A stretch of DNA of 64,000 bases from Chitinimonas viridis (GCF_030409555.1 NZ_JAUFPU010000018.1:731532-795531), one strand, 5' to 3'. Shown: positions 55,235-63,860, counted from the stretch's first letter. Numbers and translations: made by a program. The notes: generated by a model from the sequence alone, not told the origin.

Positions 55235-55688
55235 GCGGGGCTCGGCCTATCTCTGGCTGATGGGCGTGCTGGTGGTGTTGGGCCTTATCATGGGCCGCGC
55301 CATCGAGGTGGCCAGCACCCAGGCAGATCGCCAGCGCGAACGCACCCTGCTGCAGGTGGGCGACGCCTACCGCCGCGCCATCGCCAGCTATGCCGCCCTG
55401 CCCGGCAGCGACGGCAGCCTGCCGCGCTCGGTGGAAGACCTGCTGCAAGACCCCCGCGCCAGCGAACCGGTACGCCACCTGCGCCGCGCCTATGCCGACC
55501 CGGTCAGCGGCCAGCCCATGCAACTGATACGGCGCGAAGACGAAGGCATCGTCGGCGTCCATAGCCCCTCCGACCGCCCACCCCTGATGCGCCGGGGCTT
55601 TGCCCTGCGCTACAAGGAATTCGAGAAGGCGGAGCGGATAGCAGACTGGCAGTTCCTGTTCCAGCCTAGCGGGCAGGCCAAGAACTAG
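55221..55688 (+). CDS. Prepilin-like type II secretion accessory protein
   Basis: This 155-residue protein starts MAAGERGSAYLWLMGVLVVL. The G-S-A-Y segment replaces the standard G-F prepilin site but keeps the hydrophobic stalk (about 8-25). Helices TQADRQRERTLLQVGDAYRR and a domain with LPRSVEDLLQDPRASEP, HLRRAYADPVSGQPMQLI follow. Similar proteins close secretion operons of this kind. It overlaps the preceding pseudopilin gene by 14 bp; the longer frame from 55167 is not favoured. It is the last gene of the operon. Confidence 0.8.
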   Translation: MAAGERGSAYLWLMGVLVVLGLIMGRAIEVASTQADRQRERTLLQVGDAYRRAIASYAALPGSDGSLPRSVEDLLQDPRASEPVRHLRRAYADPVSGQPMQLIRREDEGIVGVHSPSDRPPLMRRGFALRYKEFEKAERIADWQFLFQPSGQAKN

Positions 55689-55780
55689 GTTGGTTGGCGC
55701 GACCAGAAATATGTGTGGCGCAGCCACTCCCTGAAGTCCCACCGGACTCTACAATCGAACGCTAGCGAATTCAGGGGAAC

Positions 55781-55815
55781 GTCAGCGACGCGACGAAAAG
55801 ACTTGGAACAGGCTC
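55781..55815. repeat. Solo end of interspersed repeat family 2
   Basis: These 35 bases match the right terminus of the full element at 58395-58662 (GAAAAGACTT, AACAGGCTC) with few changes. No matching left end lies nearby, so it is a remnant. It abuts the family-1 repeat that begins at 55818. Confidence 0.65.
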
Positions 55816-55817
55816 AA

Positions 55818-55931
55818 AGAGCCGCTAACAAAACCCAGCGAAGCTAGTTCTGGCTAGGCGTGGAAATGCTGACAGTACGCGGGTACGGCAAGCTTGCACA
55901 AACACGCCATAAGGGGTTCGTTAGCAGCGCT
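55818..55931. repeat. Interspersed repeat family 1, second copy
   Basis: This 114-bp element has the same left end (GAGCCGCTAACAAAACCC) and internal segments (GTTCTGGCTAGGCG, GGGTACGGCAAGCT) as 23211-23322. Its right end is diverged (GGGTTCGTTAGCAGCGCT). It lies downstream of the secretion operon and just beyond the 3' end of the next minus-strand gene. Confidence 0.75.
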
Positions 55932-55945
55932 AAACACAGAACTAC

Positions 55946-56530
55946 TCAGATATAGAGCACATGAACAACGCTTTGCCCAAGTGATTTTGCATTCTTAAAC
56001 ACCTCAAGAATACTCCGGAGGAAAACAAAAAGATAATCGGCACTTTCACCGTCTTCCCCTTTCACATTTTTATCAAATGCAGGAGATGACGATACATAGT
56101 CACGCTCCAGCGCAGCCTCCACATCACCATCGGAATAAACATTCAAATCCCCTATGTCATAGGCAACATCTGGGTTTTTGATCAAATCAGAAATTAATCG
56201 CTCAAAATCAGCAATCACTTGCGCCTGCTGCGTTGGATTGACGATGGTAATTCTCGTTATATCTCCATACTCGCCTTCAAAACTGTATTGACAGCTGCTG
56301 GCATCACCAAGGAACGCGATAGCGGGGAAGTCCCCATGCTCGAGAAGTGCTTTTGTCGCATAGATAGCCCACCCACCCCTTGTGTCGCCAGAGACGCTGC
56401 AAAGCGCTTCTCCATGCTTTATTGCTCCAACAGAGGACTTAAAATCCTCGAACGCCTCAAGCGTGGGAAATGAAGCAGGGATAGAATTGGTATCTACTAT
56501 GTAGGTTTTGGTAGCATAGGAATGCGACAT
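55946..56530 (-). CDS. Hypothetical acidic protein, 194 aa, low GC
   Basis: The start MSHSYATKTYIVDTNSIPAS is chosen because AAGGTG lies 6 bases upstream; an in-frame GTG at 56539 is less likely. The protein is acidic with aromatic strands (WAIYATKALLEHGDFPAIAF, ITRITIVNPTQQAQVIADFE, LNVYSDGDVEAALERDY) and no signal peptide. Its base composition is clearly lower in GC than all its neighbours, and it sits next to two repeat remnants, which suggests recent acquisition. A small immunity-type protein is possible but unproven. Confidence 0.6.
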   Translation of the reverse strand: MSHSYATKTYIVDTNSIPASFPTLEAFEDFKSSVGAIKHGEALCSVSGDTRGGWAIYATKALLEHGDFPAIAFLGDASSCQYSFEGEYGDITRITIVNPTQQAQVIADFERLISDLIKNPDVAYDIGDLNVYSDGDVEAALERDYVSSSPAFDKNVKGEDGESADYLFVFLRSILEVFKNAKSLGQSVVHVLYI

Positions 56531-56657
56531 GGAATTCACCTTAACATGAACATATTCATCATGTTACTGCAGGCGCCCCCTGACGTCAGCACAGTCAATC
56601 AGCCAGTGGCGTCATGAATACAAACGCCACTGTTTAACCACTCGGCTGCCAGAGACG

Positions 56658-57611
56658 CTACGCCAACTCCGCCACCCTATCCTCAACAGCCGCCGGTGCC
56701 ATCCGCCAGGGTGGTGTTGGGCGGAAGTGGTCCTGCAGGAAGTTGAGAAAGGCCCGCAGGCGCATGGGCATGCCGTTGCGGTGGGGGACCAGGGCGACCA
56801 CGTCGGCGTCGGCCACCTGCCAATCGGGCAGTACCCGTTGCAGCGTGCCAGCAGCCAGGTCGTCGGCCACATGCCATTCCGAGCGCAACATCAGGCCCTT
56901 GCCGGCCAGGGCCCATTGTCGCAGTACATCGCCATCGTTGACGCTGAGTGCCTCGCTGATGCGCACGTTGGTCTTTTCACCGTTCTGGTGGAAGGACCAC
57001 AGGGTGGTGTCTTCGTCGTTCTCGCGCAGTACCAGGCACTGGTGCCGGCGCAGGTCTTCTGGTGTTTGGGGGTAGCCGTGGAGGGCCAGGTATTCGGGCG
57101 AGGCGCACAGTACGCGCCGGTTGGGGGCAATGGGGTAGGCTACCCAGTCGGAGTCGGGTAGCTCGCCTATGTGCAGCACCAGGTCGAAGCGCTCGTTGCG
57201 GTTGACCGAGAAACGGTCGCTCAGGATCAGCGAGATATCGAGCTCGGGGTGCTGGGCATGGAAGGCCGCCACGATGGGCGCCAGGTAGCGCCGGCCAAAA
57301 CCCAGTGGGCCATGGATGCGCAGCGCCCCAGCAATGCGGCCGCTGCTGCCGCGCACGTCGTCCATCAGGCGGTCGAATTCGCGCAGCAGCTCCTGTCCCC
57401 GTACCAGTAGCAATTCACCCTCTTCGGTCAGCTTGATACCGCGCGCATTGCGGTCCAGCAGCCGCACGCCCAGTCGTCCCTCCAGCTGCTTCAGGCGCTG
57501 CGACATCGCCGCCGTGCTCAAGTCCAGTTGCTTGGCCGCGCCGGAAAAACTGCCGGCCTCGGCGATCGCCACAAACATGCGTATGGACTGAAGCTCGCTG
57601 TAATCATTCAT
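56658..57611 (-). CDS. LysR-family transcriptional regulator
   Basis: This 317-residue regulator begins MNDYSELQSIRMFVAIAEAG. The helix-turn-helix (about 8-66) has SFSGAAKQLDLSTAAMSQRL and VRLLDRNARGIKLTEEGELL. The effector domain (about 95-295) includes GALRIHGPLGFGRRYLAPIV and FDLVLHIGELPDSDWVAYPI, as in the CrgA-type subgroup. No divergent target gene lies within 300 bp upstream; the region 57612-57941 is non-coding. Confidence 0.93.
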   Translation of the reverse strand: MNDYSELQSIRMFVAIAEAGSFSGAAKQLDLSTAAMSQRLKQLEGRLGVRLLDRNARGIKLTEEGELLLVRGQELLREFDRLMDDVRGSSGRIAGALRIHGPLGFGRRYLAPIVAAFHAQHPELDISLILSDRFSVNRNERFDLVLHIGELPDSDWVAYPIAPNRRVLCASPEYLALHGYPQTPEDLRRHQCLVLRENDEDTTLWSFHQNGEKTNVRISEALSVNDGDVLRQWALAGKGLMLRSEWHVADDLAAGTLQRVLPDWQVADADVVALVPHRNGMPMRLRAFLNFLQDHFRPTPPWRMAPAAVEDRVAELA

Positions 57612-57941
57612 GATTTTTGGGCGCCGCCGGGAGCTGCAACAGGCGGTTAGATACCGGTATTAATAAGGGCTTATATAATATCATTCCGTCATAACGCTAA
57701 ATGACCGCTGGTCGGTTGTACGCCGCCAAGTAGCAGGAAGCGAGTTGCTGTCTAGACAGCTTCCCCTCCTGCCCGCTTGCGCTGCAACCCGCATTCCGCC
57801 TTTGTTTCAAGCGCTTGGCCTATCCTCAGCCAGGTTAGAGTGTGAGTATTACCGGGAAGACTGCCGTTACGGGTGCGCAAATTGAATGGGCAGGCCGGGC
57901 GGATGCGGCCGGGCTCCCCCGGTGCCAACGATTGCGGCAGC
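57612..57941. other. Intergenic region between LysR and cueR genes
   Basis: This 330-bp gap holds an AT-rich stretch near 57655-57690 (probably the LysR promoter) and a perfect 14-bp palindrome (GCTGTCTAGACAGC at 57747-57760). There is no supported gene. Confidence 0.45.
57747..57760. promoter_or_regulatory. Perfect 14-bp palindrome
   Basis: GCTGTCTAGACAGC is fully self-complementary. It lies 136 bp upstream of the LysR start and could be its operator, or part of a hairpin with the flanking GCAGGAAG and CTCCTGC. Confidence 0.35.
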
Positions 57942-58355
57942 TCAGACCGCAGCGCTCCCTTGATCGCGCGCAGTCGCCAGTCCCTCCAGTATCGGGCAGT
58001 CTGGCCGGTGGTCGCCGCAGCAGGCCTGGGCCAGGGTCTGTAGGGTGGCCCGCATCTCGCTCAGCGCGGCGATGCGCGCATCCAGTTCGGCGATATGGCT
58101 TTCGGCCAGTTGCTTGACCGCTGCGCTTTCGCGCTGCTTGTCTTGCCATAGTGATAGCAGCACGCTGATCTGCTCCAGCGAGAAGCCCAGGTCGCGGGCG
58201 CGGCGGATAAAGCGCAGCAGGTGGATATCGCGCTGGCCGTACTGGCGGTAGCCCGACTGACTGCGGTGGCTGGCTGCCAGCAGGCCTATGCCTTCGTAGT
58301 GCCTGATCATCTTGGCACTGACCCCGCTGGCGCGGGCGGCTTCTCCGATATTCAT
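57942..58355 (-). CDS. cueR: Copper-responsive MerR-family regulator CueR
   Basis: This 137-residue activator starts [20 protein letters not shown]. The MerR helix-turn-helix and wing (1-70) read [20 protein letters not shown] and [20 protein letters not shown]. The dimerisation helix is about 78-108. The metal loop [17 protein letters not shown] supplies the two cysteines spaced as in CueR, which bind Cu(I), Ag(I) and Au(I). The upstream Met at 58388 is not needed. It should activate the copA promoter at 61105-61135 by twisting its 19-bp spacer. It lies downstream of copA beyond a 268-bp repeat. Confidence 0.9.
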   Translation of the reverse strand: MNIGEAARASGVSAKMIRHYEGIGLLAASHRSQSGYRQYGQRDIHLLRFIRRARDLGFSLEQISVLLSLWQDKQRESAAVKQLAESHIAELDARIAALSEMRATLQTLAQACCGDHRPDCPILEGLATARDQGSAAV

Positions 58356-58394
58356 GGCGTGCTTACCTGGCGGTGTCGCTGCGGACAAGCCTTT

Positions 58395-58662
58395 AGAGCC
58401 TGTTCAAAGTCTTTTCGCCGTGTCGTTCGCAACCTTGCCGGATGAAGGGCAAGGCGCAAGCCGCGCAGCGGTACGGGTACCGTCAGCGGCTTGCAACGCC
58501 GCCATTCGCCGGCAAGGCTGCGAACCCGAAGGGCTGATCTGGAAAACGGCCATTCACTGCGTTGTGGCGCTTGGCAATAACTTGTTATTGCCTGCGCACC
58601 ACGCCTTGTGCCTGGCCGTTTTCCAGACCAGCGACGCGGCGAAAAGACTTTGAACAGGCTCT
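58395..58662. repeat. Interspersed repeat family 2: 268 bp with 26-bp perfect terminal inverted repeats
   Basis: The ends 58395-58420 and 58637-58662 are perfect inverted complements over 26 bp (AGAGCCTGTTCAAAGTC outward). The interior has further nested dyads, including CTGGAAAACGGCCA with TGGCCGTTTTCCAG and GGCAATAACTTGTTATTGCC, so nearly the whole element can fold. It has no coding capacity. A solo end is at 55781-55815. It separates cueR from copA. Confidence 0.88.
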
Positions 58663-58677
58663 TAAGCGTACGTAACA

Positions 58678-61068
58678 TTATCGTCCCCCCGGCTGCCAAC
58701 GGCGCAGCAACAGGGCATTGGCCACCACACTGACGCTGGAGAACGCCATGGCTGCCCCTGCTACCACAGGGTTGAGCAGCCCCATGGCGGCCAGCGGAAT
58801 GCCCACCACGTTGTAGCAGAAGGCCCAGAACAGGTTCTGCCGGATCTTGGCATAGCTACGGCGGGAGATGGCAATGGCGTCGGCCACCCGGGCCAGATCA
58901 CCCCGCATCAAGGTGATGCCGGCTGCATGCATGGCCACATCGGTGCCGCTGCCCATGGCGATGCCGACATCGGCTGCCGCCAGTGCCGGTGCATCATTGA
59001 TACCGTCGCCCACCATGGCCACCACATGGCCTTCGGCCTTGAGCGCCAGCAGGGCCTGGGCCTTGTCTGCCGGCAGGATACCGGCCTGGAACTGGCTCAG
59101 CCCCAGCTCGGCAGCCACCTGGGCGGCGGCGCCTTGGTTGTCGCCCGTCAGCATGATGGTCTGCACCCCCATGGCCTGTAGCCTGGCCAGTGCCGCTGCC
59201 GCGCCGGGCTTGACCGCATCGCCAAAGGCCAGCAGGCCCAGCACCGAGGGCTCGCCCACCCGAGCCAGCCAGGACAAGGTGCGGCCCTGTTGCTCCAGCG
59301 CAGCAGCCTGCTCAGCCAGGCCCGCCAGGGCAATGCCTTGCTCCTGCATCAGGCGGGCGGTGCCCAGCAGGTATCCCGCCCCGTCGATCTCGCCCTGTAT
59401 GCCACGCCCCGGCAGGGCCTGCAGCTTGCTAGCCGGTAGCGCGGCAACACTAGCCTGCTGTGCCGCCCCGACCACGGCATGGGCCAGCGGATGCTCGCTA
59501 CCCGCCTGCAGCCCGGCCGCCAGTGCCAGCAGGGTAGCGTCGCTTACACCATTGCCGGCTATGGCCAGCAGGCGCGGCTTGCCCTCGGTCAGGGTGCCGG
59601 TCTTGTCAAACGCCACTGCACTGATGCGATGGGCTGTTTCGAGCGCTTCGGCGTCCTTGATCAGTATGCCGTGCCTTGCCGCCACTCCAGTGCCCGCCAT
59701 AATGGCGGTGGGCGTGGCCAGCCCCAGGGCACAGGGGCAGGCAATCACCAGCACGGCCACCGCATTGATGATGGCGGGTTCCAGTTGGCCAGCCAGCAGC
59801 CACCAGGCCAGCAGCGTAAGCAAGGCGATGACCAGCACCACCGGCACGAATACCGCGCTGACCTGGTCCACCAGACGCTGTATCGGCGCCTTGGCCGCCT
59901 GGGCATGTTCCACCAGCCGGATGATACGGGCCAGGGTGGTCTCCGCCCCGATGGCCACGGTACGGACCAGCAAGAGGCCATCGCCATTGATGGCACCGCC
60001 GGTTACCCGCTCGCCCGGCCCTTTGGGCACCGGCAGGCTCTCACCGGTCAGCAGTGCCTCGTCCAGCTGGCTGCTGCCTTCCACCACCTCGCCATCCACC
60101 GGCACCCGCTCACCGGGGCGCACTACCACCAGGTCACCCACGGTAATCAGGGCGATGGGCACATCCTCATCCCGCCCGTCACGGCGGCGCCTTGCGGTGG
60201 CCGGTCGCAGGGCCTGCAGGGCACGAATGGCCTCGCTGGTCTGGCGCTTGGCCCGGGCTTCCAGCCACTTGCCCAGCAGCACCAGGCTGATCACCACGGC
60301 AGAGGCTTCAAAGTAGAGGTGGGGCATGCCGTGCTCGCCATGCCGTAGCAAGAGGTAGACACTCAAGCCATAGGCCGCACTGGTACCCAGGGCGACCAGC
60401 AGATCCATATTGCCGCTCCCCGCCCGCAAGGCCAGGTAGCCGGCGCGGTAGAAGCGAGCGCCCAGCCAGAACTGCACCGGGGTGGCCAGCAGCAGCTGCA
60501 GCCAGCCCGGCAGCATCCAATGGCCACCTGCCAGCTCGGCCAGCATGGGCAACACCAGGGGCAGCGACAGCGCACCCGATACGGCCACCGGCCACCAGGC
60601 TGGCAGCGCAGGCCGTGGGCTGTCCTTGCCCTCCTGGTGCAGGCTGGCGCTGTAACCGGCGCGCGCCACGGCAGCCATCAGGCTGGCACTATCCACCCCT
60701 TGATCCACCAGCAGCGTAGCCTGCTCGGTCGCCAGATTGACGCTGACTTCGCGCACGCCGGGCTCCCGCGCCAGGACCTTCTCCACCCGCCCTACGCAGC
60801 TGGCACAGCTCATCCCGCCTATGGCCAGGGTCAGAGTCTGCTGCGGCACGCTGAAACCCGCCTGGGCGATGGCACTTCGCACCATGGCAAGCGTCAGCTC
60901 GGGCCCCGCCGTGAGCGTGGCCGATTCGCTAGCCAGGTTGACGCTGGCTGCCTGCACACCAGGTAGCCGTGCCAGCACTTTCTCCACTCGGCTAACGCAA
61001 CTTGCACAGGTCATACCGGCCACCGGCACGGTCAGCTGACTGTTTTGCTCCTTTGTTTCGCTTTGCAT
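58678..61068 (-). CDS. copA: Copper-translocating P1B-type ATPase CopA
   Basis: This 796-residue inner-membrane Cu(I) exporter starts [20 protein letters not shown], with GAGG about 9 bases upstream. It has two N-terminal heavy-metal domains, each with CASC ([13 protein letters not shown] and [13 protein letters not shown]), and eight transmembrane helices with the copper motif [11 protein letters not shown] (about 445). The phosphorylation site is [11 protein letters not shown] (about 486), the HP motif is SEHPLAHAV and the hinge is [20 protein letters not shown]. It pumps cytoplasmic copper to the periplasm. A MerR-type promoter lies just upstream, bound in all likelihood by the CueR encoded nearby. 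Confidence 0.95.
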   Translation of the reverse strand: MQSETKEQNSQLTVPVAGMTCASCVSRVEKVLARLPGVQAASVNLASESATLTAGPELTLAMVRSAIAQAGFSVPQQTLTLAIGGMSCASCVGRVEKVLAREPGVREVSVNLATEQATLLVDQGVDSASLMAAVARAGYSASLHQEGKDSPRPALPAWWPVAVSGALSLPLVLPMLAELAGGHWMLPGWLQLLLATPVQFWLGARFYRAGYLALRAGSGNMDLLVALGTSAAYGLSVYLLLRHGEHGMPHLYFEASAVVISLVLLGKWLEARAKRQTSEAIRALQALRPATARRRRDGRDEDVPIALITVGDLVVVRPGERVPVDGEVVEGSSQLDEALLTGESLPVPKGPGERVTGGAINGDGLLLVRTVAIGAETTLARIIRLVEHAQAAKAPIQRLVDQVSAVFVPVVLVIALLTLLAWWLLAGQLEPAIINAVAVLVIACPCALGLATPTAIMAGTGVAARHGILIKDAEALETAHRISAVAFDKTGTLTEGKPRLLAIAGNGVSDATLLALAAGLQAGSEHPLAHAVVGAAQQASVAALPASKLQALPGRGIQGEIDGAGYLLGTARLMQEQGIALAGLAEQAAALEQQGRTLSWLARVGEPSVLGLLAFGDAVKPGAAAALARLQAMGVQTIMLTGDNQGAAAQVAAELGLSQFQAGILPADKAQALLALKAEGHVVAMVGDGINDAPALAAADVGIAMGSGTDVAMHAAGITLMRGDLARVADAIAISRRSYAKIRQNLFWAFCYNVVGIPLAAMGLLNPVVAGAAMAFSSVSVVANALLLRRWQPGGR

Positions 61069-61104
61069 GGTGTTATGCCTCGTCATGGATACTGTGATGA
61101 CCGC

Positions 61105-61135
61105 AGTCTGAACCTTCCTATCATGGCAAGGTCAA
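61105..61135 (-). promoter_or_regulatory. CueR-type promoter of copA
   Basis: On the minus strand, TTGACC (-35; 61130-61135) and CAGACT (-10; 61105-61110) are separated by exactly 19 bp, the long spacer typical of MerR-activated promoters. Between them lies the dyad ACCTTGCC-ATGATA-GGAAGGT (61112-61132), which closely matches CueR operators. It is 37 bp upstream of the copA start codon. Confidence 0.85.
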
Positions 61136-61234
61136 GCACCTTGTGCACGGCTTGGCTGCCGCCAGTCGCCCGCGCTGTGCGCCGCGCAGGCGAGCCGCTA
61201 TCATCCGGCTCCCGCGACCCCTTGATTAATAGCA

Positions 61235-62119
61235 ATGATGGATTGGCAGCCCTGGCAATACACCGACTCCAACGGCCTTACCCTGCGCGGCTGGCATACC
61301 CCGCCATCGGGCAAGCCTGTGCTGCACTTCCTGCATGGCAATGGCTTCAGCGGCCGCACCTATGAGCCCATGCTGGCGCTGCTGGCGGTGGATTTCGACC
61401 TATGGCTGTGTGATCTGCCCGGCCATGGCCGCAGCGATGCCGGTGATCGCTTTCTGGGCTGGAACCGCAATGCCAGTCTGGCGCTGGACGCCTTCATGGC
61501 GCACCAGTCGCTGTGGGATGCCGGGCTGCCGCGCTACGCCCTGGGCCACAGCTTTGGCGGCGTGCTGACGGCACTATCGCTGGCAGAGCGGCCCGGCCTG
61601 TTCCAGCGTGCCGTGCTGCTGGACCCGGTGATCTTCACCCCCTGGATGAACCGGCTGCTGCGGGCAGCAGAATCCCTGGGGCTGGCACACCACACCCCGC
61701 TGGCCAGGCTGTCGCGCAAGCGCCGCCGGGTCTGGCCCAGTGCCGCTGCGGCGCAGGCAGCACTCAGCGGCCGTGGCATCTTCCGGGGCTGGACCGAGGC
61801 CGCCATGGCCGCCTATGTGGCCCACGCCATGGCCCCAGTTGCCGAGGGTGTCGGCCTGTGCACACCTGCCAGCCTGGAATCCACCATCTTCGGTTCGGCC
61901 CCGCAGCAGCTATGGCCCTCGCTATGTGCCAGCAACACCCCCGTGCGGCTGATCCACGGCGACCAGACCTACCCCTTCGTGCCGGTCTCGGCCCAGCGCT
62001 GGCAACGGCTCAACCCCCAGGTCGAAGTCATGCAGACCCGTGGTGGCCATTGCTTTATGCAGGAGGACCCGGCACAGGCGGCCGATTTGACGCGCGCCTA
62101 CCTGCTGGGAAAAAGCTGA
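61235..62119 (+). CDS. Alpha/beta hydrolase
   Basis: This 294-residue hydrolase begins MMDWQPWQYTDSNGLTLRGW. The fold motifs are LHFLHGNGFSGRTYEPML (oxyanion HGNG), LWLCDLPGHGRSDAG, YALGHSFGGVLTALSLAE with nucleophile Ser (about 108), VRLIHGDQTYPFV with a likely acidic residue, and RGGHCFMQEDP with the catalytic His. There is no signal peptide. The substrate (ester, lactone or epoxide) is not predictable. It is divergent from copA; both promoters share about 165 bp. Confidence 0.9.
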   Translation: MMDWQPWQYTDSNGLTLRGWHTPPSGKPVLHFLHGNGFSGRTYEPMLALLAVDFDLWLCDLPGHGRSDAGDRFLGWNRNASLALDAFMAHQSLWDAGLPRYALGHSFGGVLTALSLAERPGLFQRAVLLDPVIFTPWMNRLLRAAESLGLAHHTPLARLSRKRRRVWPSAAAAQAALSGRGIFRGWTEAAMAAYVAHAMAPVAEGVGLCTPASLESTIFGSAPQQLWPSLCASNTPVRLIHGDQTYPFVPVSAQRWQRLNPQVEVMQTRGGHCFMQEDPAQAADLTRAYLLGKS

Positions 62120-62202
62120 AAAACCTGAGGCATGGCCGCTTGTGCCACGGGCAGGCGGCTTGCTGAGGATGCTGGGCTGATTGCAGACCAGGCTAGAAGC
62201 AG

Positions 62203-62700
62203 CTATTCGCCCAGCAACTGCTGGACGCTGGCCAGGGTGCGCAACTGCCTGCGGACATGGCACACCACATCCTGTCGGCTCAGGCTATCGCCGCTGCAGA
62301 TCACCTCATCGGGCGCCACGCCCAACTCGGCACACAGCAGCAGGGCATCGTCGTCGTAGTTGCTGACGGGCGGCAGGGCGCGGCCCAGGCGGCAGGCCGG
62401 CACCGACAGGTTGTCGTCCATCTCGTCGGCCGGCAGCAGGCTGATACCGAAGGAGGGTTCCTCGGCCTCTATCATGGCCAGCAGGTCATTGGGCGCCAGC
62501 GGCTCGCCTATGGCAACGCAGTGCTCGATCAGCACGCCGGCCATGGGTGTCAGCACCATATGGGTCTCGCCAGCCACGGCCAACCGCACCAGCGGGGTGT
62601 CGGCCGGAATATCGGCGCCTATGGCCACCAGCCATTCGGTCACGACCGTGGGGGTGCCAAGATCGTCGGGGGCGCAAACCAGATGGGTGGTGGAGAGCAT
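62203..62700 (-). CDS. Lysine-free biotin/lipoyl-domain-like protein
   Basis: This 165-residue protein starts at MLSTTHLVCAPDDLGTPTVV; the frame is open further upstream only by passing through the aroG region. Residues 8-80 follow the lipoyl-domain pattern (LGTPTVVTEWLVAIGADIPA, LVRLAVAGETHMVLTPMAGV, GEPLAPNDLLAMIEAEE). The modified-lysine position is glycine (VAGETHM instead of DKA), and the whole protein has no lysine at all, so it cannot be lipoylated or biotinylated there. The C-terminal helical part (about 125-165; VICSGDSLSRQDVVCHVRRQ) is unknown. It follows aroG with a terminator between. Confidence 0.75.
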   Translation of the reverse strand: MLSTTHLVCAPDDLGTPTVVTEWLVAIGADIPADTPLVRLAVAGETHMVLTPMAGVLIEHCVAIGEPLAPNDLLAMIEAEEPSFGISLLPADEMDDNLSVPACRLGRALPPVSNYDDDALLLCAELGVAPDEVICSGDSLSRQDVVCHVRRQLRTLASVQQLLGE

Positions 62701-62751
62701 GCTAGCGAACCTATTGGAAACAGGCTCCAAGGCTAGCACGCTGCCGCCCAT

Positions 62752-62777
62752 AAAAAAACGCCGCTGGGAGCGGCGTT
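62752..62777 (-). terminator. Rho-independent terminator of aroG
   Basis: On the minus strand, ACGCCGCT, a CCC loop and AGCGGCGT form an 8-bp perfect stem followed by a run of seven T residues. It lies 25 bases after the aroG stop and before the lipoyl-like gene, which therefore has its own promoter. Confidence 0.92.
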
Positions 62778-62801
62778 CTTGCCTTTGGGCAGGGGCCGGT
62801 A

Positions 62802-63860
62802 TCAGCGCTTGTTGCGACGCTCGCTGACGGCAGCGGCCAGCTTCTTCAGCACGGCCACGCTGTCGTCCCAACCCAGGCAGGCATCGGTAATGCTGCAGCC
62901 GTATTTCAACTGCTGGCCTTCCACCAGATCCTGGCGGCCTTCGTTGATGTGGCTTTCTATCATCACGCCAAACACCGCGTGGTTGCCAGCGGCTATCTGG
63001 CCGGCCACATCGTCGGCCACCGTGATCTGCTTGCGGTAATCCTTGCTGCTGTTGGCATGGCTGAAGTCCACCATGACTTTTTCCGGCAGGCCGGCTGCCG
63101 CCAGGTCGTTGACGGCGCCCGCCACATGCTCGGCCGAGTAGTTGGGGGTCTTGCCGCCGCGCAGGATGACGTGGCAATCCGGGTTGCCGCCAGTGGCGAC
63201 GATGGCGGAATGGCCGAACTTGGTCACCGACAGGAAATGGTGCGGCACGCTGGCCGAGCGGATAGCGTCGATGGCGATCTTGAGATTGCCGTCCGTACCG
63301 TTCTTGAAGCCCACCGGGCAGCTCAGGCCCGATGCCAGCTCACGGTGAACCTGCGACTCGGTGGTGCGGGCACCGATGGCGCCCCAGCTGATCAGGTCGG
63401 CAAAATACTGCGGCGTGATCATGTCGAGGAATTCGGTGGAGGCTGGCACCCCCATGTCGTTCAGATCCAGCAATAGCTTGCGGGCAATGCGCAGGCCGTT
63501 GTTGATATCGAAGCTGCCATCCAGGTGCGGGTCGTTGATCAGTCCCTTCCAGCCTACCGTGGTACGCGGCTTCTCAAAGTAGACACGCATGACGATCAAC
63601 AGATCGCGCGCCAGTTCCTCGTGTATCGCCAGCAGGCGTCGGCCATAATCGAGCGCGGCCTCCGGGTCGTGTATCGAGCAGGGGCCCACTACCACCAACA
63701 GGCGATCATCCTCGCCAGTCAGGATACGGTGTATGGCCTGGCGGGCCTGGAAGGTCGTGGTCGTCGCCACCTCGGTCACCGGGTACTTTTCCAGTGCCGC
63801 GATGGGCGGGAGCAATTCCTTGATTTCCTTGATGCGTACGTCGTCGGTTTGGAACAGCAT
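62802..63860 (-). CDS. aroG: 3-deoxy-7-phosphoheptulonate synthase (DAHP synthase, AroG type)
   Basis: This 352-residue enzyme condenses phosphoenolpyruvate and erythrose-4-phosphate, the first step of aromatic amino acid synthesis. The start MLFQTDDVRIKEIKELLPP gives the usual length for class Ia enzymes; an upstream ATG at 63956 adds 32 unlikely residues. Seen motifs are VVVGPCSIHDPEAALDYGRR, MRVYFEKPRTTVGWKGLIND, SWGAIGARTTESQVHRELAS, GFKNGTDGNLKIAIDA, ILRGGKTPNYSAEH, VDFSHANSSKDYRKQ and GYDxx-type C-terminal CSITDACLGWDDS. Feedback type (Phe, Tyr or Trp) cannot be read with certainty. Confidence 0.95.
   Translation of the reverse strand: MLFQTDDVRIKEIKELLPPIAALEKYPVTEVATTTTFQARQAIHRILTGEDDRLLVVVGPCSIHDPEAALDYGRRLLAIHEELARDLLIVMRVYFEKPRTTVGWKGLINDPHLDGSFDINNGLRIARKLLLDLNDMGVPASTEFLDMITPQYFADLISWGAIGARTTESQVHRELASGLSCPVGFKNGTDGNLKIAIDAIRSASVPHHFLSVTKFGHSAIVATGGNPDCHVILRGGKTPNYSAEHVAGAVNDLAAAGLPEKVMVDFSHANSSKDYRKQITVADDVAGQIAAGNHAVFGVMIESHINEGRQDLVEGQQLKYGCSITDACLGWDDSVAVLKKLAAAVSERRNKR

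Noticed and set aside
62701-63177. N-terminal extension of the lipoyl-like protein frame into aroG
   Set aside because: The added residues are an alternative-frame reading of aroG; the terminator at 62752-62777 lies inside it. The true start is at 62700.
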